Of a stretch of DNA of 64,000 nucleotides, positions 46,782 through 56,619 are shown one piece after another. Below the pieces are notes generated by a model that searched no databases, was not told the origin of the DNA, and saw nothing but the letters and a program-made list of their open reading frames with translations. The DNA is from Aerolutibacter ruishenii. Lineage in GTDB: Bacteria > Pseudomonadota > Gammaproteobacteria > Xanthomonadales > Xanthomonadaceae. Made by a program: the position numbers and the translations under genes. Within the stretch, counting starts at the first letter, position 1; every line of letters starts with the position of its first letter. The DNA is taken from contig NZ_VLKP01000005.1 of NCBI RefSeq assembly GCF_007830115.1, positions 124,001 through 188,000 on the forward strand. Reading direction: 5' to 3'.

Positions 46782-49700
46782 ATGGCACGCTTTTTCATTG
46801 ATCGACCCATCTTCGCGTGGGTCATCGCAATCATCATCATGCTCGGCGGCGGCCTGGCCATCTTCACGCTGCCGGTGTCCATGTACCCGACCATCGCCCC
46901 GCCGGCGGTGGAGATCGGCGCCACCTACCCGGGCGCCTCGGCCAAGGTGGTCGAGGACTCGGTGACGCAGATCATCGAGCAGAACATGAAGGGCCTGGAC
47001 GGGCTGATCTACTTCTCGTCCAACAGCTCGTCCAACGGCATGGCGACGATCAAGCTGACCTTCAGCAACGAGACCAACCCCGACACCGCGCAGGTGCAGG
47101 TGCAGAACAAGCTGCAGCTGGCCATGCCGTTGTTGCCGCAGGAAGTGCAGCGCCAGGGCATCAACGTGTCCAAGTCGCTCACCGGCTTCCTGCAGGTGCT
47201 GGCGTTCGTGTCCGAAGACGGCAGCATGGACAAGAACGACATCGCCGACTTCGTGGGCAGCGCCCTGGTCGACCCGCTCAGCCGCGTGCCGGGCGTGGGC
47301 AACATCCAGGTGTTCGGCGGCAAGTACGCCATGCGCATCTGGCTGGACCCGAACAAGCTGGACACCTACAAGCTGTCCACCACCGAGGTCACCGCCGCCA
47401 TCCGCGCGCAGAACGCGCAGGTCGCGCTGGGCCAGCTCGGCGGGACGCCGGCCATCGACGGCCAGCAGCTCAACGCCACCATCTCCGCACAGGACCGCCT
47501 GCAGACCCCGGAGCAGTTCCGCAAGATCATCGTGCGCGCCAACCCCGACGGCTCGGCGCTGAGGCTGGGCGACATCGCGCGGGTGGACATGGGCGTGGAA
47601 ACCTACGACTTCATCACCCGGTTCAACGGCAAGCCGTCCACGGGCATCGCGATCACGCTGGCCACCGGCGCCAACGCGCTGGAAACCGCCGCCAACGTCG
47701 AAGAGGCGGTGAACCAGCTGCGTCCTTCGTTCCCGGCGGGCCTGAAGGTGGTCTCCGCCTACGACACCACCCCGTTCGTGCAGGTGTCGATCAAGAACGT
47801 CGTCAAGACCCTGCTCGAGGCGATCGTGCTGGTGTTCCTGGTGATGTACCTGTTCCTGCAGAACTTCCGCGCCACGCTGATCCCCACCATCGCGGTGCCG
47901 GTGGTGCTGCTGGGCACGTTCGGCGCGCTCGCCTTGATGGGCTTCTCCATCAACATGCTCACCATGTTCGCCATGGTGCTCGCGATCGGCCTGCTGGTGG
48001 ACGACGCCATCGTGGTGGTGGAGAACGTCGAGCGCATCATGACCGAGGAAGGCCTCTCGCCGCTGGAAGCCACGCGCAAATCGATGGACCAGATCACCGG
48101 TGCGCTGGTCGGCATCGGCCTGGTGCTGTCGGCGGTGTTCGTGCCGATGGCGTTCATGTCCGGCTCCACCGGCATCATCTACAGGCAGTTCTCCGCCACG
48201 ATTGTCTCGGCGATGACATTGTCGGTGGTGGTGGCGATCGTGCTGACCCCGGCGCTGTGCGCGACCATGCTCAAGCCGCTGAAGAAGGGCGAGCACCACG
48301 ACAGTGGCAAGGGCCTGTTCGCCCGGTTCTTCCGCGGCTTCAACAAGGGCTTTGACTCCACCAGCGCCCGCTACCAGCGCGGCGTGCGCGGCATCATCGG
48401 CCGTCCGGGCCGCTTCATGGCCATCTTCGCGGCCATGGTGGTGGTGATGGGCGTCCTGTTCGCGCGCCTGCCCACCGGCTTCCTCCCCGACGAGGACCAG
48501 GGCGTGCTGTTCTCGCTGATCCAGACGCCGGTCGGCGCTACGCAAGAGCGCACGATGCAGACCATCGAGACCATCGAGAACCACTTCCTCACCAACGAGA
48601 AGGAAGCGGTGGACTCGGTGCTTTCGGTGCAGGGCTTCAGCTTCGCGGGCATGGGCCAGAACTCGGGCTTGGCCTTCATCAAGCTCAAGGACTGGAGCGA
48701 GCGCACTTCGCCCGAACTCAGCGCGGAAGCGGTCGCGGGCCGTGGCATGGGCGCCCTGATGCAGATCAAGGATGCGATGGCGTTCGTGTTCCCGCCGCCG
48801 GCCATGCCGGAGCTGGGTACCGCGACCGGCTTCAACTTCTTCCTCAAGGACAACACCGGACAGGGCCACGAAGCGCTGGTGAATGCGCGCAACCAGCTGC
48901 TGGGTGCGGCCGCACAGAGCAAGCTGCTGGTGGCCGTGCGTCCCAACGGCCAGGACGACACCCCGCAGTTCCGCGTGGACGTGGACGAAGGCAAGGCCAC
49001 CGCGCTGGGCCTGTCGATGGACCAGATCAACTCCACCCTGGCCACGGCGTGGGGCAGCAGCTACATCGATGATTTCGTCGATCGTGGCAGGGTGAAGCGC
49101 GTGTTCGTGCAGGCCGAGGCTAAGTTCCGCATGACCCCGGAGGACTTCAACCTCTGGTCGGTCAAGAACAACCAGGGCGAAATGGTGCCGTTCTCGGCGT
49201 TCGCCACAACACGCTGGGAGTACGGTTCCCCACGCCTGGAGCGCTACAACGGCGTGTCCGCGGTGGAGATCCAGGGCCAGGGCGCACCGGGCGTGTCCTC
49301 GGGCGATGCGATGGCGGAAATCGAGCGGCTGGTCTCCGAGTTGCCGCCGGGCTATGGCATCGAGTGGACCGCGCTGTCCTACCAGGAACAGCAGGCGGGC
49401 AACCAGACCACCCTGCTCTACGTGCTGTCGCTGATGATCGTGTTCCTGTGCCTGGCGGCATTGTATGAAAGCTGGACCGTGCCGACCGCCGTGCTGCTGG
49501 TGGCTCCGCTGGGCATCCTCGGCGCGGTGCTTGCCAACACCATGGCGGGCATGGGTCGTGACGTGTACTTCCAGGTGGCCATGCTCACCACGGTGGGCCT
49601 GACCAGCAAGAACGCGATCCTGATCGTGGAGTTCGCCAAGGAGAACCTGGAGCGCGGGATGGGTCTGTTCGCCGCGACCATGCAGGCCGTGAAGGACCGC

Positions 49701-49940
49701 CTGCGTCCGATCATCATGACCTCGCTGGCGTTCGGCCTGGGCGTGCTCCCGCTGGCCATCGCCACCGGTGCCGGCTCTGGCGCGCAACGCGCCATCGGCA
49801 CCGGCGTGGTCGGCGGCATGCTCGTCGGCACCGTGCTGGGCGTGTTCTTCATTCCCCTGTTCTTCGTGGTGGTGCAACGCATGTTTGGTGGCCGCAAGGC
49901 CGACCCGGCAGCGACCACTGGAGGTGATACCCATGACTAA
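46782..49940 (+). CDS. multidrug efflux RND permease (AcrB/MexB type)
   Basis: A 1052-residue HAE1-family permease, normal length. The N-terminus [21 protein letters not shown] is typical. The proton-relay residues are all present: D407 and D408 ([14 protein letters not shown]) and K943 ([15 protein letters not shown]). FSSNSSSNG near residue 80 is the AcrB porter segment. It exports hydrophobic drugs, dyes and detergents by proton exchange, together with the adaptor before it and the channel after it. It starts 12 bases after the adaptor and overlaps the channel gene by 8 bases. Confidence 0.95.
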   Translation: MARFFIDRPIFAWVIAIIIMLGGGLAIFTLPVSMYPTIAPPAVEIGATYPGASAKVVEDSVTQIIEQNMKGLDGLIYFSSNSSSNGMATIKLTFSNETNPDTAQVQVQNKLQLAMPLLPQEVQRQGINVSKSLTGFLQVLAFVSEDGSMDKNDIADFVGSALVDPLSRVPGVGNIQVFGGKYAMRIWLDPNKLDTYKLSTTEVTAAIRAQNAQVALGQLGGTPAIDGQQLNATISAQDRLQTPEQFRKIIVRANPDGSALRLGDIARVDMGVETYDFITRFNGKPSTGIAITLATGANALETAANVEEAVNQLRPSFPAGLKVVSAYDTTPFVQVSIKNVVKTLLEAIVLVFLVMYLFLQNFRATLIPTIAVPVVLLGTFGALALMGFSINMLTMFAMVLAIGLLVDDAIVVVENVERIMTEEGLSPLEATRKSMDQITGALVGIGLVLSAVFVPMAFMSGSTGIIYRQFSATIVSAMTLSVVVAIVLTPALCATMLKPLKKGEHHDSGKGLFARFFRGFNKGFDSTSARYQRGVRGIIGRPGRFMAIFAAMVVVMGVLFARLPTGFLPDEDQGVLFSLIQTPVGATQERTMQTIETIENHFLTNEKEAVDSVLSVQGFSFAGMGQNSGLAFIKLKDWSERTSPELSAEAVAGRGMGALMQIKDAMAFVFPPPAMPELGTATGFNFFLKDNTGQGHEALVNARNQLLGAAAQSKLLVAVRPNGQDDTPQFRVDVDEGKATALGLSMDQINSTLATAWGSSYIDDFVDRGRVKRVFVQAEAKFRMTPEDFNLWSVKNNQGEMVPFSAFATTRWEYGSPRLERYNGVSAVEIQGQGAPGVSSGDAMAEIERLVSELPPGYGIEWTALSYQEQQAGNQTTLLYVLSLMIVFLCLAALYESWTVPTAVLLVAPLGILGAVLANTMAGMGRDVYFQVAMLTTVGLTSKNAILIVEFAKENLERGMGLFAATMQAVKDRLRPIIMTSLAFGLGVLPLAIATGAGSGAQRAIGTGVVGGMLVGTVLGVFFIPLFFVVVQRMFGGRKADPAATTGGDTHD

Positions 49941-51360
49941 GCCGTTGATGGCGCCGCTGGCCTTGGCCGTAGCCCTGTTCACCGCCGGCTGCGCCACGCT
50001 GGTGCCGCCGACCCCCACCGCCGAGATGGGCATCGCCGAACGGTGGCCGTTGCCGGCCACCACGCAGACGCCTGCCACGACGGACACGGCCACCGCCGAG
50101 GTGCCGGCCCTGCCGGTGGCCGACATCGGCTGGCGCGACTTCTTCGCCGATCCCAAGCTCGATGCGCTGGTGGAAACCGCGCTGGCCAACAACCGCGACC
50201 TGCGGGTGGCGGCGCTCAACGTGGAGCGCGCGCGTGGCCTGTACCGCATCCAGCGTGCCGACCGCCTGCCCTCGTTGGGCGCGAGCGTGCAGATGGAGCG
50301 CACCGGCGGTGACATCCCCATCACCGAGCTGTACACCGCCGGCGTGGGCCTGTCCGCGTTCGAACTGGACCTGTTCGGCCGCGTGCGCAACCTCAGTGAA
50401 GCGGCGCTGCAGAACTTCTTCGCCACCGAGGAAGCCCGCATCGGCGTGCAACTGAGCCTGATCGCCGAAGTCGCCAATGCGTACCTGACGCTGGCCGCCG
50501 ACCAGGACCTGCTGCGCGTCTCGCAGGCGATGATGACCACCTTCGAAGACAGCCACCGGCTGGCGGAGAAGCGTCATGCGATCGGCGCGGCCTCCGGGCT
50601 GGAGTTGGCGCAGGCCAAGGCCGAACTGGAAGGCGCACGCGGCGACGTGGCGCGCCTCGAAGGCGACGTGGCACGCGACACCCACGCCTTGCAGTTGCTG
50701 GCCGGTACGACCCTGGCACCGGAGCAATTGCCCGATGGCATGCAGGACGGCGCGATCGGTCTGCTGCCGGTGCCGGCGGGGATGCCGTCGGAGGCACTGC
50801 TGCGCCGGCCGGACGTGCGTGCCGCCGAGCACCGCCTGCTGGGGGCGAGCGCCAACATCGGAGCCGCCCGCGCGGCGTTCTTCCCGTCGATCTCGCTGAC
50901 CGGCTCGGTGGGTTCGGCCAGCGGCGAGCTGTCGGACCTGTTCTCCTCGGGCACCTCGGTGTGGAGCTTCATCCCGCGCATCACCCTGCCGATCTTCCAG
51001 GGCGGCCGCCTGCGCGCCAACCTCGCCGTGGCCAAGGTCGACCGCGACATCGCGCTGGCCGAGTACGAGAAAGCCATCCAGGCCGGGTTCCGCGATGCCG
51101 CCGATGCCCTGGCGCTGTCGCAGACGCTGGCGCGGCAGCGCGAGGCGGTCAAGGCGCAGGTCGAGGCCGCGGCGCAGGCCGACACCCTCGCCAAGGCCCG
51201 CTACGAGGCCGGACGTGACAGCTACCTGACGCGCCTGGTCGCACAGCGCACGCTGTACGGCGCCCAGCAGGGGCTGGTGGCCATCCGCCAGGCCGAGCAG
51301 GCCAACCGCGTCGCCCTGTACCGGGCGCTCGGTGGCGGCTGGAGCGAGTCCTCGCAGTGA
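49933..51360 (+). CDS. outer-membrane efflux channel lipoprotein (OprM/NodT type)
   Basis: A 475-residue TolC-fold channel. The signal peptide ends in the lipobox FTAGC (cysteine near residue 20), so it is acylated like OprM. Two OEP repeats are visible: the first begins [32 protein letters not shown] (about residue 65) and the second covers about 270-470 ([37 protein letters not shown]). It completes the tripartite pump of this operon and might also serve the two-permease pump at 17-25 kb, which has no channel gene. The ATG at 49933 overlaps the permease stop by 8 bases. Confidence 0.92.
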   Translation: MTKPLMAPLALAVALFTAGCATLVPPTPTAEMGIAERWPLPATTQTPATTDTATAEVPALPVADIGWRDFFADPKLDALVETALANNRDLRVAALNVERARGLYRIQRADRLPSLGASVQMERTGGDIPITELYTAGVGLSAFELDLFGRVRNLSEAALQNFFATEEARIGVQLSLIAEVANAYLTLAADQDLLRVSQAMMTTFEDSHRLAEKRHAIGAASGLELAQAKAELEGARGDVARLEGDVARDTHALQLLAGTTLAPEQLPDGMQDGAIGLLPVPAGMPSEALLRRPDVRAAEHRLLGASANIGAARAAFFPSISLTGSVGSASGELSDLFSSGTSVWSFIPRITLPIFQGGRLRANLAVAKVDRDIALAEYEKAIQAGFRDAADALALSQTLARQREAVKAQVEAAAQADTLAKARYEAGRDSYLTRLVAQRTLYGAQQGLVAIRQAEQANRVALYRALGGGWSESSQ

Positions 51361-51977
51361 ACGCGCAAGCCCGCAGCAGCAAGGCCGAAGCACGGACGCA
51401 GGCACAACGCGAACGCATCCTGTGCGCCGCGCAGCAATGCTTCATCGAGCACGGCATCCATGCGGCGGGCATGGCCAGGATCGCGGAGACGGCCGGGATG
51501 AGTCCCGGCCTGATCTACCGCTATTTCGAGAGCAAGAGCGCCATCATCCAGGCCATCGTGGAGCGGCAACTGGAGTTGCTGCGCGAGGACATCCGCCTGA
51601 ACCGCAGGGTCGACCTCGTCCAGGAAATGACAGAGGGCTATGGCCGCACGTGCAACGCCGATGGCCGACGGCTGAGCGGCGCGTTGCTGCTTGAACTGTC
51701 GGCCGAAGCCACCCGTGATCCGCAGATTGCGGACGCGGTGAGCCATTTCGACGTGAACCTGCGGCAGGCCCTCGAACTATGGTTGTCCCGCAGCGCCAGC
51801 GAGGGCGGGAAAGGCCTGCCCGCCTCGATCACGCCGGCGCGCGCCTTGATCATCCAATTGCTGTTCGAAGGCCTCCGCGTTCGCGAAACGCGCGAACCCG
51901 GGCTGGACCGCGAACTGCTCATGACAGCCCTGGACCAGGCCCTCTCACCCTTGTTTCGCCATGATGATCGCACCTGA
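51357..51977 (+). CDS. TetR/AcrR-family transcriptional regulator
   Basis: A 206-residue regulator. The helix-turn-helix is at about residues 18-63 (RERILCAAQQCFIEHGIHAAGMARIAETAGMSPGLIYRYFESKSAI). The ligand domain follows. The GTG start overlaps the stop of the channel gene (GTGA), so it is translated as the fourth gene of the efflux operon. This suggests autoregulation of the pump as in AcrR-type systems, but with the regulator downstream. It overlaps the next TetR gene by 17 bases. Confidence 0.88.
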   Translation: MNAQARSSKAEARTQAQRERILCAAQQCFIEHGIHAAGMARIAETAGMSPGLIYRYFESKSAIIQAIVERQLELLREDIRLNRRVDLVQEMTEGYGRTCNADGRRLSGALLLELSAEATRDPQIADAVSHFDVNLRQALELWLSRSASEGGKGLPASITPARALIIQLLFEGLRVRETREPGLDRELLMTALDQALSPLFRHDDRT

Positions 51978-52641
51978 CCCGCACGACCGCCCCACCCCAT
52001 CGCCCGCCTCGGGCCGTGGTCGACGCATGGACGTGACCAAGCGGCTCGCCATCCTCGCCGCCGCACGCAGGCTGTTCACCCGCCATGGCCTGGAGGCCAC
52101 CAACATGGACCGACTGGCCGATGTGGCCGGCGTGTCCAAGGCTACCGTCTACAAGCATTTCCAGAGCAAGGAGCACCTGTTCCAGGCAGTGCTGGACGAC
52201 CTGCTGGCCCAACTGCCGGAACCGGGCACACTGGTCGCGCACGGCCACCAGCAACTGCGCCCGCGCCTGCTGGCCATCGGTCGCGACTTCTGCGGGCTGG
52301 CCACCAGCCCCCTCGTCCAGGACATCCGCGAGATGATGGCCGATGCCGGCGTGGCCGGCGGCATCACGCCCGGGGCGTTCTGGACCAGTTGCGCCGCGCC
52401 CTACCAGGCGGCGTTCGCCGAGATGCTGCGCGCAACCGCCGCCGTGGACGATCTGGAGATCGTCGATCCCCAGCTGGCCACGTCGCAGTTCTTCGCGCTG
52501 GTCGCGTCCGAACCCTTCCTGCGCCAAGCCACCGGCGCGCGACCATTGACCGGCACCGTCCTGACCCAGCACCTGGGAGCGGCGGTGGACACCTTCCTGC
52601 GCGCCTTCCATCGGCCGGGCAAGGCCACGCCAAGCGCGTAG
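51961..52641 (+). CDS. TetR/AcrR-family transcriptional regulator with C-terminal AefR-like domain
   Basis: A 226-residue regulator. The helix-turn-helix lies at about residues 28-75 (ILAAARRLFTRHGLEATNMDRLADVAGVSKATVYKHFQSKEHLFQ). The C-terminal region is of the kind seen with AefR/SmeT-like efflux regulators. It overlaps the preceding TetR gene by 17 bases, giving two different regulators in tandem at the end of an efflux operon. Its first ~22 residues are Pro/Arg-rich, and a later start at MDVTKRLA (52027) is possible. Target genes are inferred from position only. Confidence 0.85.
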   Translation: MMIAPDPHDRPTPSPASGRGRRMDVTKRLAILAAARRLFTRHGLEATNMDRLADVAGVSKATVYKHFQSKEHLFQAVLDDLLAQLPEPGTLVAHGHQQLRPRLLAIGRDFCGLATSPLVQDIREMMADAGVAGGITPGAFWTSCAAPYQAAFAEMLRATAAVDDLEIVDPQLATSQFFALVASEPFLRQATGARPLTGTVLTQHLGAAVDTFLRAFHRPGKATPSA

Positions 52642-52731
52642 CCGCATGCGTGCGCGGGCGATGCCGCGCGCATGCAACTTGTTGACCGGACCCGTGGTCC
52701 AATGCAACAGCCCCCCCTGCGAGGTTGCCGC

Positions 52732-53697
52732 ATGTCCCTGCGTGACGCCCTGCGACTCCCGGCCACGGAGATCACCGACGAGGCCGTGTACCGCGACCGC
52801 CGGCGCCTGCTCGCGGCATTGGCCGCCAGCCCAGCGCTGGCGCTGTCGGGCTGTGCCGAGGCTGACCCGCCCGCGCCCAAGCTGACGATCACGCCGCAAC
52901 AGGTGCGCTCGGGCTTCCGCACCGACGAGACGCTGACGCGGGTCGAGGACGTCACCAGCTACAACAACTTCTACGAGTTCGGCAGCGGCAAGACCGATCC
53001 GTCCAAGGCGCGCAAGACCCTGCGCACCTCGCCGTGGACGATCACTGTCAGCGGCGAATGCGCCAAGCCGGGCGTGCTGGACATGGCCGACCTGCTCAAG
53101 GGCCTCACGCCCGAGGAGCGCGTCTACCGTCTGCGCTGCGTGGAGGGCTGGTCGATGGTGATCCCGTGGCTGGGCGTGCCGCTGGCCGACGTGCTCAAGC
53201 GCTTCCAGCCCACGTCGAAAGCCAGGTACGTGGCCTTCACCACCCTGGCCGACCCGCGGCAGATGCCGGGGCTGGTGTATCGCAGCATCAACTGGCCCTA
53301 CCGCGAGGGCCTGCGCATCGACGAGGCCATGCACCCGCTGACCCTGCTGGCCACCGGCCTGTACGGCAAGCCGTTGCCGCAGCAGAACGGCGCGCCGCTG
53401 CGGCTGGTGGTGCCGTGGAAGTACGGTTTCAAGAGCATCAAGTCCATCGTCGAAATTCGTTTTGTCGAGAAGATGCCGCCCACCGCCTGGAATGACCTGC
53501 AGCCGGACGAGTACGGCTTCTTCTCCAACGTGAACCCCAACGTGGACCACCCGCGCTGGAGCCAGAAGACCGAGCGGCGCATCGCCGGCACCGCCAGCAA
53601 GCTGTTCGCCGAGCGCATCCCCACCCGCCTGTTCAACGGCTACGGCGAACAGGTGGCCGGCATGTACAGAGGCATGGACCTGGGGAAGTGGTTCTGA
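52732..53697 (+). CDS. msrP: protein-methionine-sulfoxide reductase catalytic subunit MsrP
   Basis: A 321-residue molybdopterin enzyme (YedY). The N-terminus carries a twin-arginine type signal ([19 protein letters not shown]). The molybdenum ligand is C136 in [30 protein letters not shown] near residue 80 is a hallmark of MsrP. It repairs oxidised methionines in periplasmic proteins with electrons from the membrane haem protein MsrQ, encoded next. The ATG at 52732 fits the family; upstream in-frame codons at 52672 and 52702 are less likely. The stop overlaps the msrQ start (TGATG). Confidence 0.93.
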   Translation: MSLRDALRLPATEITDEAVYRDRRRLLAALAASPALALSGCAEADPPAPKLTITPQQVRSGFRTDETLTRVEDVTSYNNFYEFGSGKTDPSKARKTLRTSPWTITVSGECAKPGVLDMADLLKGLTPEERVYRLRCVEGWSMVIPWLGVPLADVLKRFQPTSKARYVAFTTLADPRQMPGLVYRSINWPYREGLRIDEAMHPLTLLATGLYGKPLPQQNGAPLRLVVPWKYGFKSIKSIVEIRFVEKMPPTAWNDLQPDEYGFFSNVNPNVDHPRWSQKTERRIAGTASKLFAERIPTRLFNGYGEQVAGMYRGMDLGKWF

Positions 53698-54344
53698 TGG
53701 CGTCGTGGCGCCCCTCGCCCAGGGCCAACGTGGCCCTGAAGACCGTCGTGCACGCCCTTGCGCTGACGCCCATGGCGATCCTGGCCCTGCAGGTCCGCGA
53801 GGAATTCCTCACCGGCAGCGGCGCACTGGGCGCCGACCCGGTGGCCGAAGTCGAACACCGCCTCGGCCTGTGGGCGCTGCGCGTGCTGATGCTGACCCTG
53901 GCCATGACCCCGTTGCGCCAGGTCACCGGACAGACGGTGTTCCTGCGCTTCCGGCGCATGCTCGGCCTCTACACCTTCGCCTATGCCACCCTGCACCTGA
54001 CGGCGTACCTGGTGCTGGACCTGCGCGGCTACTGGACGCAGATCTTCGAGGACATCGCCAAGCGGCCGTACATCACCGTCGGCTTCCTGGCCTGGCTGCT
54101 CCTGGTGCCACTGGCGGCCACCTCCACCCAGGCGGCGATACGCCGGCTGGGTCGGCGTTGGGTGCAACTGCACAAAGCCGTCTATGCCATCGGCGTGTTG
54201 GCGGTGCTGCATTTCTGGTGGCTGGTGAAATCCGACATCCGCGAACCGTTGCTATACGCGACGATCCTCGCGGTACTGCTGGGCTGGCGCGTGGCGCAGC
54301 GCTGGCGTGGGGTCAGCGCGCGCCGAAGAGCAGCAGCAGGCTGA
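53697..54344 (+). CDS. msrQ: protein-methionine-sulfoxide reductase haem-binding subunit MsrQ
   Basis: A 215-residue inner-membrane protein of the ferric-reductase-like fold with about six hydrophobic segments. Haem-ligand histidines are expected in AEVEHRLGLWALR, YATLHLTAYL and LHKAVYAIGVLAVLHFWWL. It passes electrons from the quinone pool to MsrP. The ATG at 53697 shares one base with the msrP stop. Its last 32 bases overlap the 3' end of the convergent FHA gene, an unusual tail-to-tail overlap. Confidence 0.92.
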   Translation: MASWRPSPRANVALKTVVHALALTPMAILALQVREEFLTGSGALGADPVAEVEHRLGLWALRVLMLTLAMTPLRQVTGQTVFLRFRRMLGLYTFAYATLHLTAYLVLDLRGYWTQIFEDIAKRPYITVGFLAWLLLVPLAATSTQAAIRRLGRRWVQLHKAVYAIGVLAVLHFWWLVKSDIREPLLYATILAVLLGWRVAQRWRGVSARRRAAAG

Positions 54345-55119
54345 GCAGCGCCGCCAGGCCCAACGCGGCCAGCAACAACCAGGAACTGCCCCGCGCCGAA
54401 GTCGACAACGCGGCGCGGCGGCCGGTGTTGACCAGCACCGGCGCCAGGCCCTCCTGGTCCAACAGCGCCGAGTCCGGCAGGGTCTCGGCCAACGCCCGCA
54501 TCGGGGCTTCGACCACGAAGCGGTGGGCCGTGTCGAACACGACCTGGTCGCCCACTTGCAGCAACGCATGGCGCACGGGATGGCCGTTCACCGTACTTCC
54601 GGTCTCCGATCCCATGTCGCGCAGCACGATACCCTTGGGATGCGGTTCCAGGCGCGCATGCCGCTCGGCGAAGTCGTGGTCGGCGATGAGGATGTCCGAC
54701 TCCTGGCTCCGGCCCACCACGCGCGACCGGTCCATCGCGAACGCGCGACCGTGATGGGTCCCGCCCACGCCACGCAACAGCGCATGCCCGTTGCCCTCGC
54801 TGCCCACGGTCTCCGGCGGTGCCGGCAGCGGCTCGTCACCCAGCAACTGCAGCAACTGGCCCTCGAAGAAGATGGCATCGCCGGGTCGCAGCATGGCCAT
54901 GCGCCGCACCGGGCGGCCATTGACGTGCACCCCGCGCAACCCCTCGCGCAACTGCAGCCAGATGCCACGCCGGTCCACGCAGAACTGCACGCGCACATCG
55001 CCGGCCGCTTCGACCGGACGCGGCCGGCCGTTGGCATCAAGACCCACGGCATGCACGCCCGGCGTAAGAACCAGGTCCCGGTGGTCGCGGTGCGGGAAGC
55101 GAAGTCTTGGGTCAGTCAC
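54313..55119 (-). CDS. FHA-domain protein with C-terminal membrane anchor
   Basis: A 268-residue protein. Residues ~40-100 look like a worn first FHA-type fold (VHVNGRPV, N67-G68). Residues ~125-205 are a recognisable FHA domain: G136-R137 (VVGRSQESDILI), the ERHARLE segment, and N178-G179 (GSTVNGHPV). In the second domain the usual serine of SxxH is A151 (AERH), which may weaken phosphothreonine binding. A hydrophobic segment at 247-265 ends the protein, so it is probably tail-anchored with the FHA part in the cytoplasm. The start is the GTG at 55119. It overlaps msrQ tail-to-tail by 32 bases. Function is unknown. Confidence 0.78.
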   Translation of the reverse strand: MTDPRLRFPHRDHRDLVLTPGVHAVGLDANGRPRPVEAAGDVRVQFCVDRRGIWLQLREGLRGVHVNGRPVRRMAMLRPGDAIFFEGQLLQLLGDEPLPAPPETVGSEGNGHALLRGVGGTHHGRAFAMDRSRVVGRSQESDILIADHDFAERHARLEPHPKGIVLRDMGSETGSTVNGHPVRHALLQVGDQVVFDTAHRFVVEAPMRALAETLPDSALLDQEGLAPVLVNTGRRAALSTSARGSSWLLLAALGLAALLSLLLLFGAR

Positions 55120-55203
55120 GTGCGGGGAATCTAGCACGGCCAGCCCCCTTGGAAGCACGCGCGGCGACGGCCACAATACCCGCGCACCCTCCGGAGCCAC
55201 CGC

Positions 55204-55479
55204 ATGTCGCACATCGCCATCGATCACGCCCACAAGCTGTCGCCGGCCAAGGCCCGCGAAGTCGTCGAGGAAGTGGCCAGCAAACTGCACGAGCGCTTCG
55301 GCGTCGACCACCACTGGGACGGCGACCTGCTGCACTTCACCCGCAGCGGCGTGGATGGCCACATCGCGCTGCAGCCGGGCAACGTACACGTCACCGCCAA
55401 GCTCGGATTCCTGCTGGGCGCGCTGAAGGGACCAATCGAGAGCGAGATCCGCCGCGTGCTGGACGAACGCTTCGCCTGA
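55204..55479 (+). CDS. polyhydroxyalkanoic-acid-system family protein (PHA_gran_rgn)
   Basis: A 91-residue protein of the small PHA_gran_rgn family (MSHIAIDHAHKLSPAKAREVVEEVASKLHERFGVDHHWDGD...). It has an N-terminal helix followed by strands, and the phrase KLGFLLGALKGPIESEIRRVLDERF at the C-terminal end. Family members occur near polyhydroxyalkanoate genes in some bacteria, but many, as here, do not; no PHA synthase is nearby. Function is unknown. It stands alone between the FHA gene and the LysR gene. Confidence 0.75.
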   Translation: MSHIAIDHAHKLSPAKAREVVEEVASKLHERFGVDHHWDGDLLHFTRSGVDGHIALQPGNVHVTAKLGFLLGALKGPIESEIRRVLDERFA

Positions 55480-55509
55480 GCGCAGGTGGCGGCCCGGCCG
55501 CAGGCGGGG

Positions 55510-56448
55510 TCAGTCCCTGCGAGCCAGCGCCAACGTGACCCGCGAGTCGTGCAGCCACTCGGGGTGGGTGTCATACATCTCGCGGATGTAGCCCTTGATG
55601 GCCTCGATGTACGCGGACCCATCGTTGGTCCGGTACACCATGATCAGTGGCGAGGTCGCCGCTTCCTCCGCGATGGGCCGGTAATGGATGTCATCGCGCA
55701 GCGCCTGCGCCGATGCCGGCACCACGCACACCCCCATCTCCGCCGCCACCAGGCCCAGCGCGGCCTGCAGCTCACGCACCTCCAGCACCTCGCCGCTGCG
55801 CACGCCATGGTCGGCCAGCAGCGACAGCACCGCATCGGCGAAGCTCGGCCGCGGCTCCTTGGGGTAGACGATCAGGTTCTGCCCCGCCAACGCGGTGATC
55901 GACAGCGGCTCCACGGACGTGGCCAGCGGATGGCCGTCGGGCAGCGCCATCACCAGCCGCTCCTCGCGCATGATCAGCCGTTCCACCGCCGGGTCGGCCA
56001 CGCGGATGCGGCCAAAGCCCACGTCGATGCGCCCGGACTTGAGCGCCTCCACCTGCTGGGAGGACATCAACTCGACCAGTTGCACGTCCAGGTCGGGAAA
56101 ATCCTTGCGCAGGTTGCGCACCACCTGCGGCAGGCCGCCGTACAGCGTCGAGGACACGAACCCCACCGACAGCACGCTGCGCTCGGCCTGGCCGAGTCGG
56201 CGGGTGGCCGTCTTGGCCTGCTCGATGCGCCCCAGGATCTGCAGCGCCTGCTCGTAGAAGAACCGGCCCGCGTCGGTGAGCCGCACCGGCCGGCTGTTGC
56301 GCACCAGCAGGCGCACGCCCAGCTCGTCCTCAAGCTGCTGGATCTGCCGGCTCAACGGCGGCTGGGCGATGTGCAACTGCTCGGCGGCGCGGGTGAAGTT
56401 GCGCTCGCGGGCCACGGTGACGAAATAGCGCAACTGGCGTAGTTCCAC
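55510..56448 (-). CDS. LysR-family regulator of the catechol operon (CatM/BenM/CatR-like)
   Basis: A 312-residue LysR regulator beginning MELRQLRYFVTVARERNFTRAAEQLHIAQPPLSRQIQQLEDELG, very close to the CatM/BenM/CatR N-terminus. The effector domain contains VGFVSSTLYGGLPQVVRNLRK and DVGFGRIRVADP, as in muconate-responsive members. It is divergent from catB across a 171-base gap that holds two ATAC/GTAT palindromes. It is expected to bind cis,cis-muconate and activate catBCAIJ-pcaFD while repressing itself. The function is inferred from subgroup and position. Confidence 0.88.
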   Translation of the reverse strand: MELRQLRYFVTVARERNFTRAAEQLHIAQPPLSRQIQQLEDELGVRLLVRNSRPVRLTDAGRFFYEQALQILGRIEQAKTATRRLGQAERSVLSVGFVSSTLYGGLPQVVRNLRKDFPDLDVQLVELMSSQQVEALKSGRIDVGFGRIRVADPAVERLIMREERLVMALPDGHPLATSVEPLSITALAGQNLIVYPKEPRPSFADAVLSLLADHGVRSGEVLEVRELQAALGLVAAEMGVCVVPASAQALRDDIHYRPIAEEAATSPLIMVYRTNDGSAYIEAIKGYIREMYDTHPEWLHDSRVTLALARRD

Positions 56449-56482
56449 CGGTCCTCCCCGCCCGCTTCAAGGCGTCTGGAAC

Positions 56483-56501
56483 ATACTGTTAGCGCAGGTA
56501 T
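56483..56501. promoter_or_regulatory. second ATAC/GTAT palindrome in the cat control region
   Basis: ATAC-N11-GTAT, extended to CATAC/GTATG by one base each side. Its centre is 63 bases (about six helical turns) from the centre of the ATAC-N7-GTAT site, on the regulator side. The longer spacer departs from the CatM/BenM consensus, so this call is tentative. Confidence 0.35.
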
Positions 56502-56547
56502 GCTGCGGTGCAATAAAGCGCCATGTACAGGCCCTGCAGCCCCAATG

Positions 56548-56562
56548 ATACCCAAAAGGTAT
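56548..56562. promoter_or_regulatory. CatM/BenM-type operator (ATAC-N7-GTAT)
   Basis: ATAC-CCAAAAG-GTAT matches exactly the ATAC-N7-GTAT consensus of the muconate-responsive LysR regulators and contains T-N11-A. It extends to a 6-bp inverted repeat GATACC/GGTATC. It lies 58 bases upstream of catB and about 100 bases upstream of the divergent regulator. Confidence 0.7.
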
Positions 56563-56619
56563 CGAGCAAGATCAAAACGGTCTTGGACCTGCGGTGACGA
56601 TCGTAAAAAGATCGGGGGC

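Noticed and set aside
45270..50540. A 1756-codon open frame on the minus strand opposite the efflux operon and serC
   Set aside because: It is antisense to four well-supported genes. Its translation is His/Gln/Arg-rich low complexity without domains, which is the expected mirror of high-GC codon use.
56583..56610. catB promoter with TTGGAC and TAAAAA boxes
   Set aside because: It would place the transcription start within a few bases of the catB ATG and leave no room for the ribosome site, so I do not support it.
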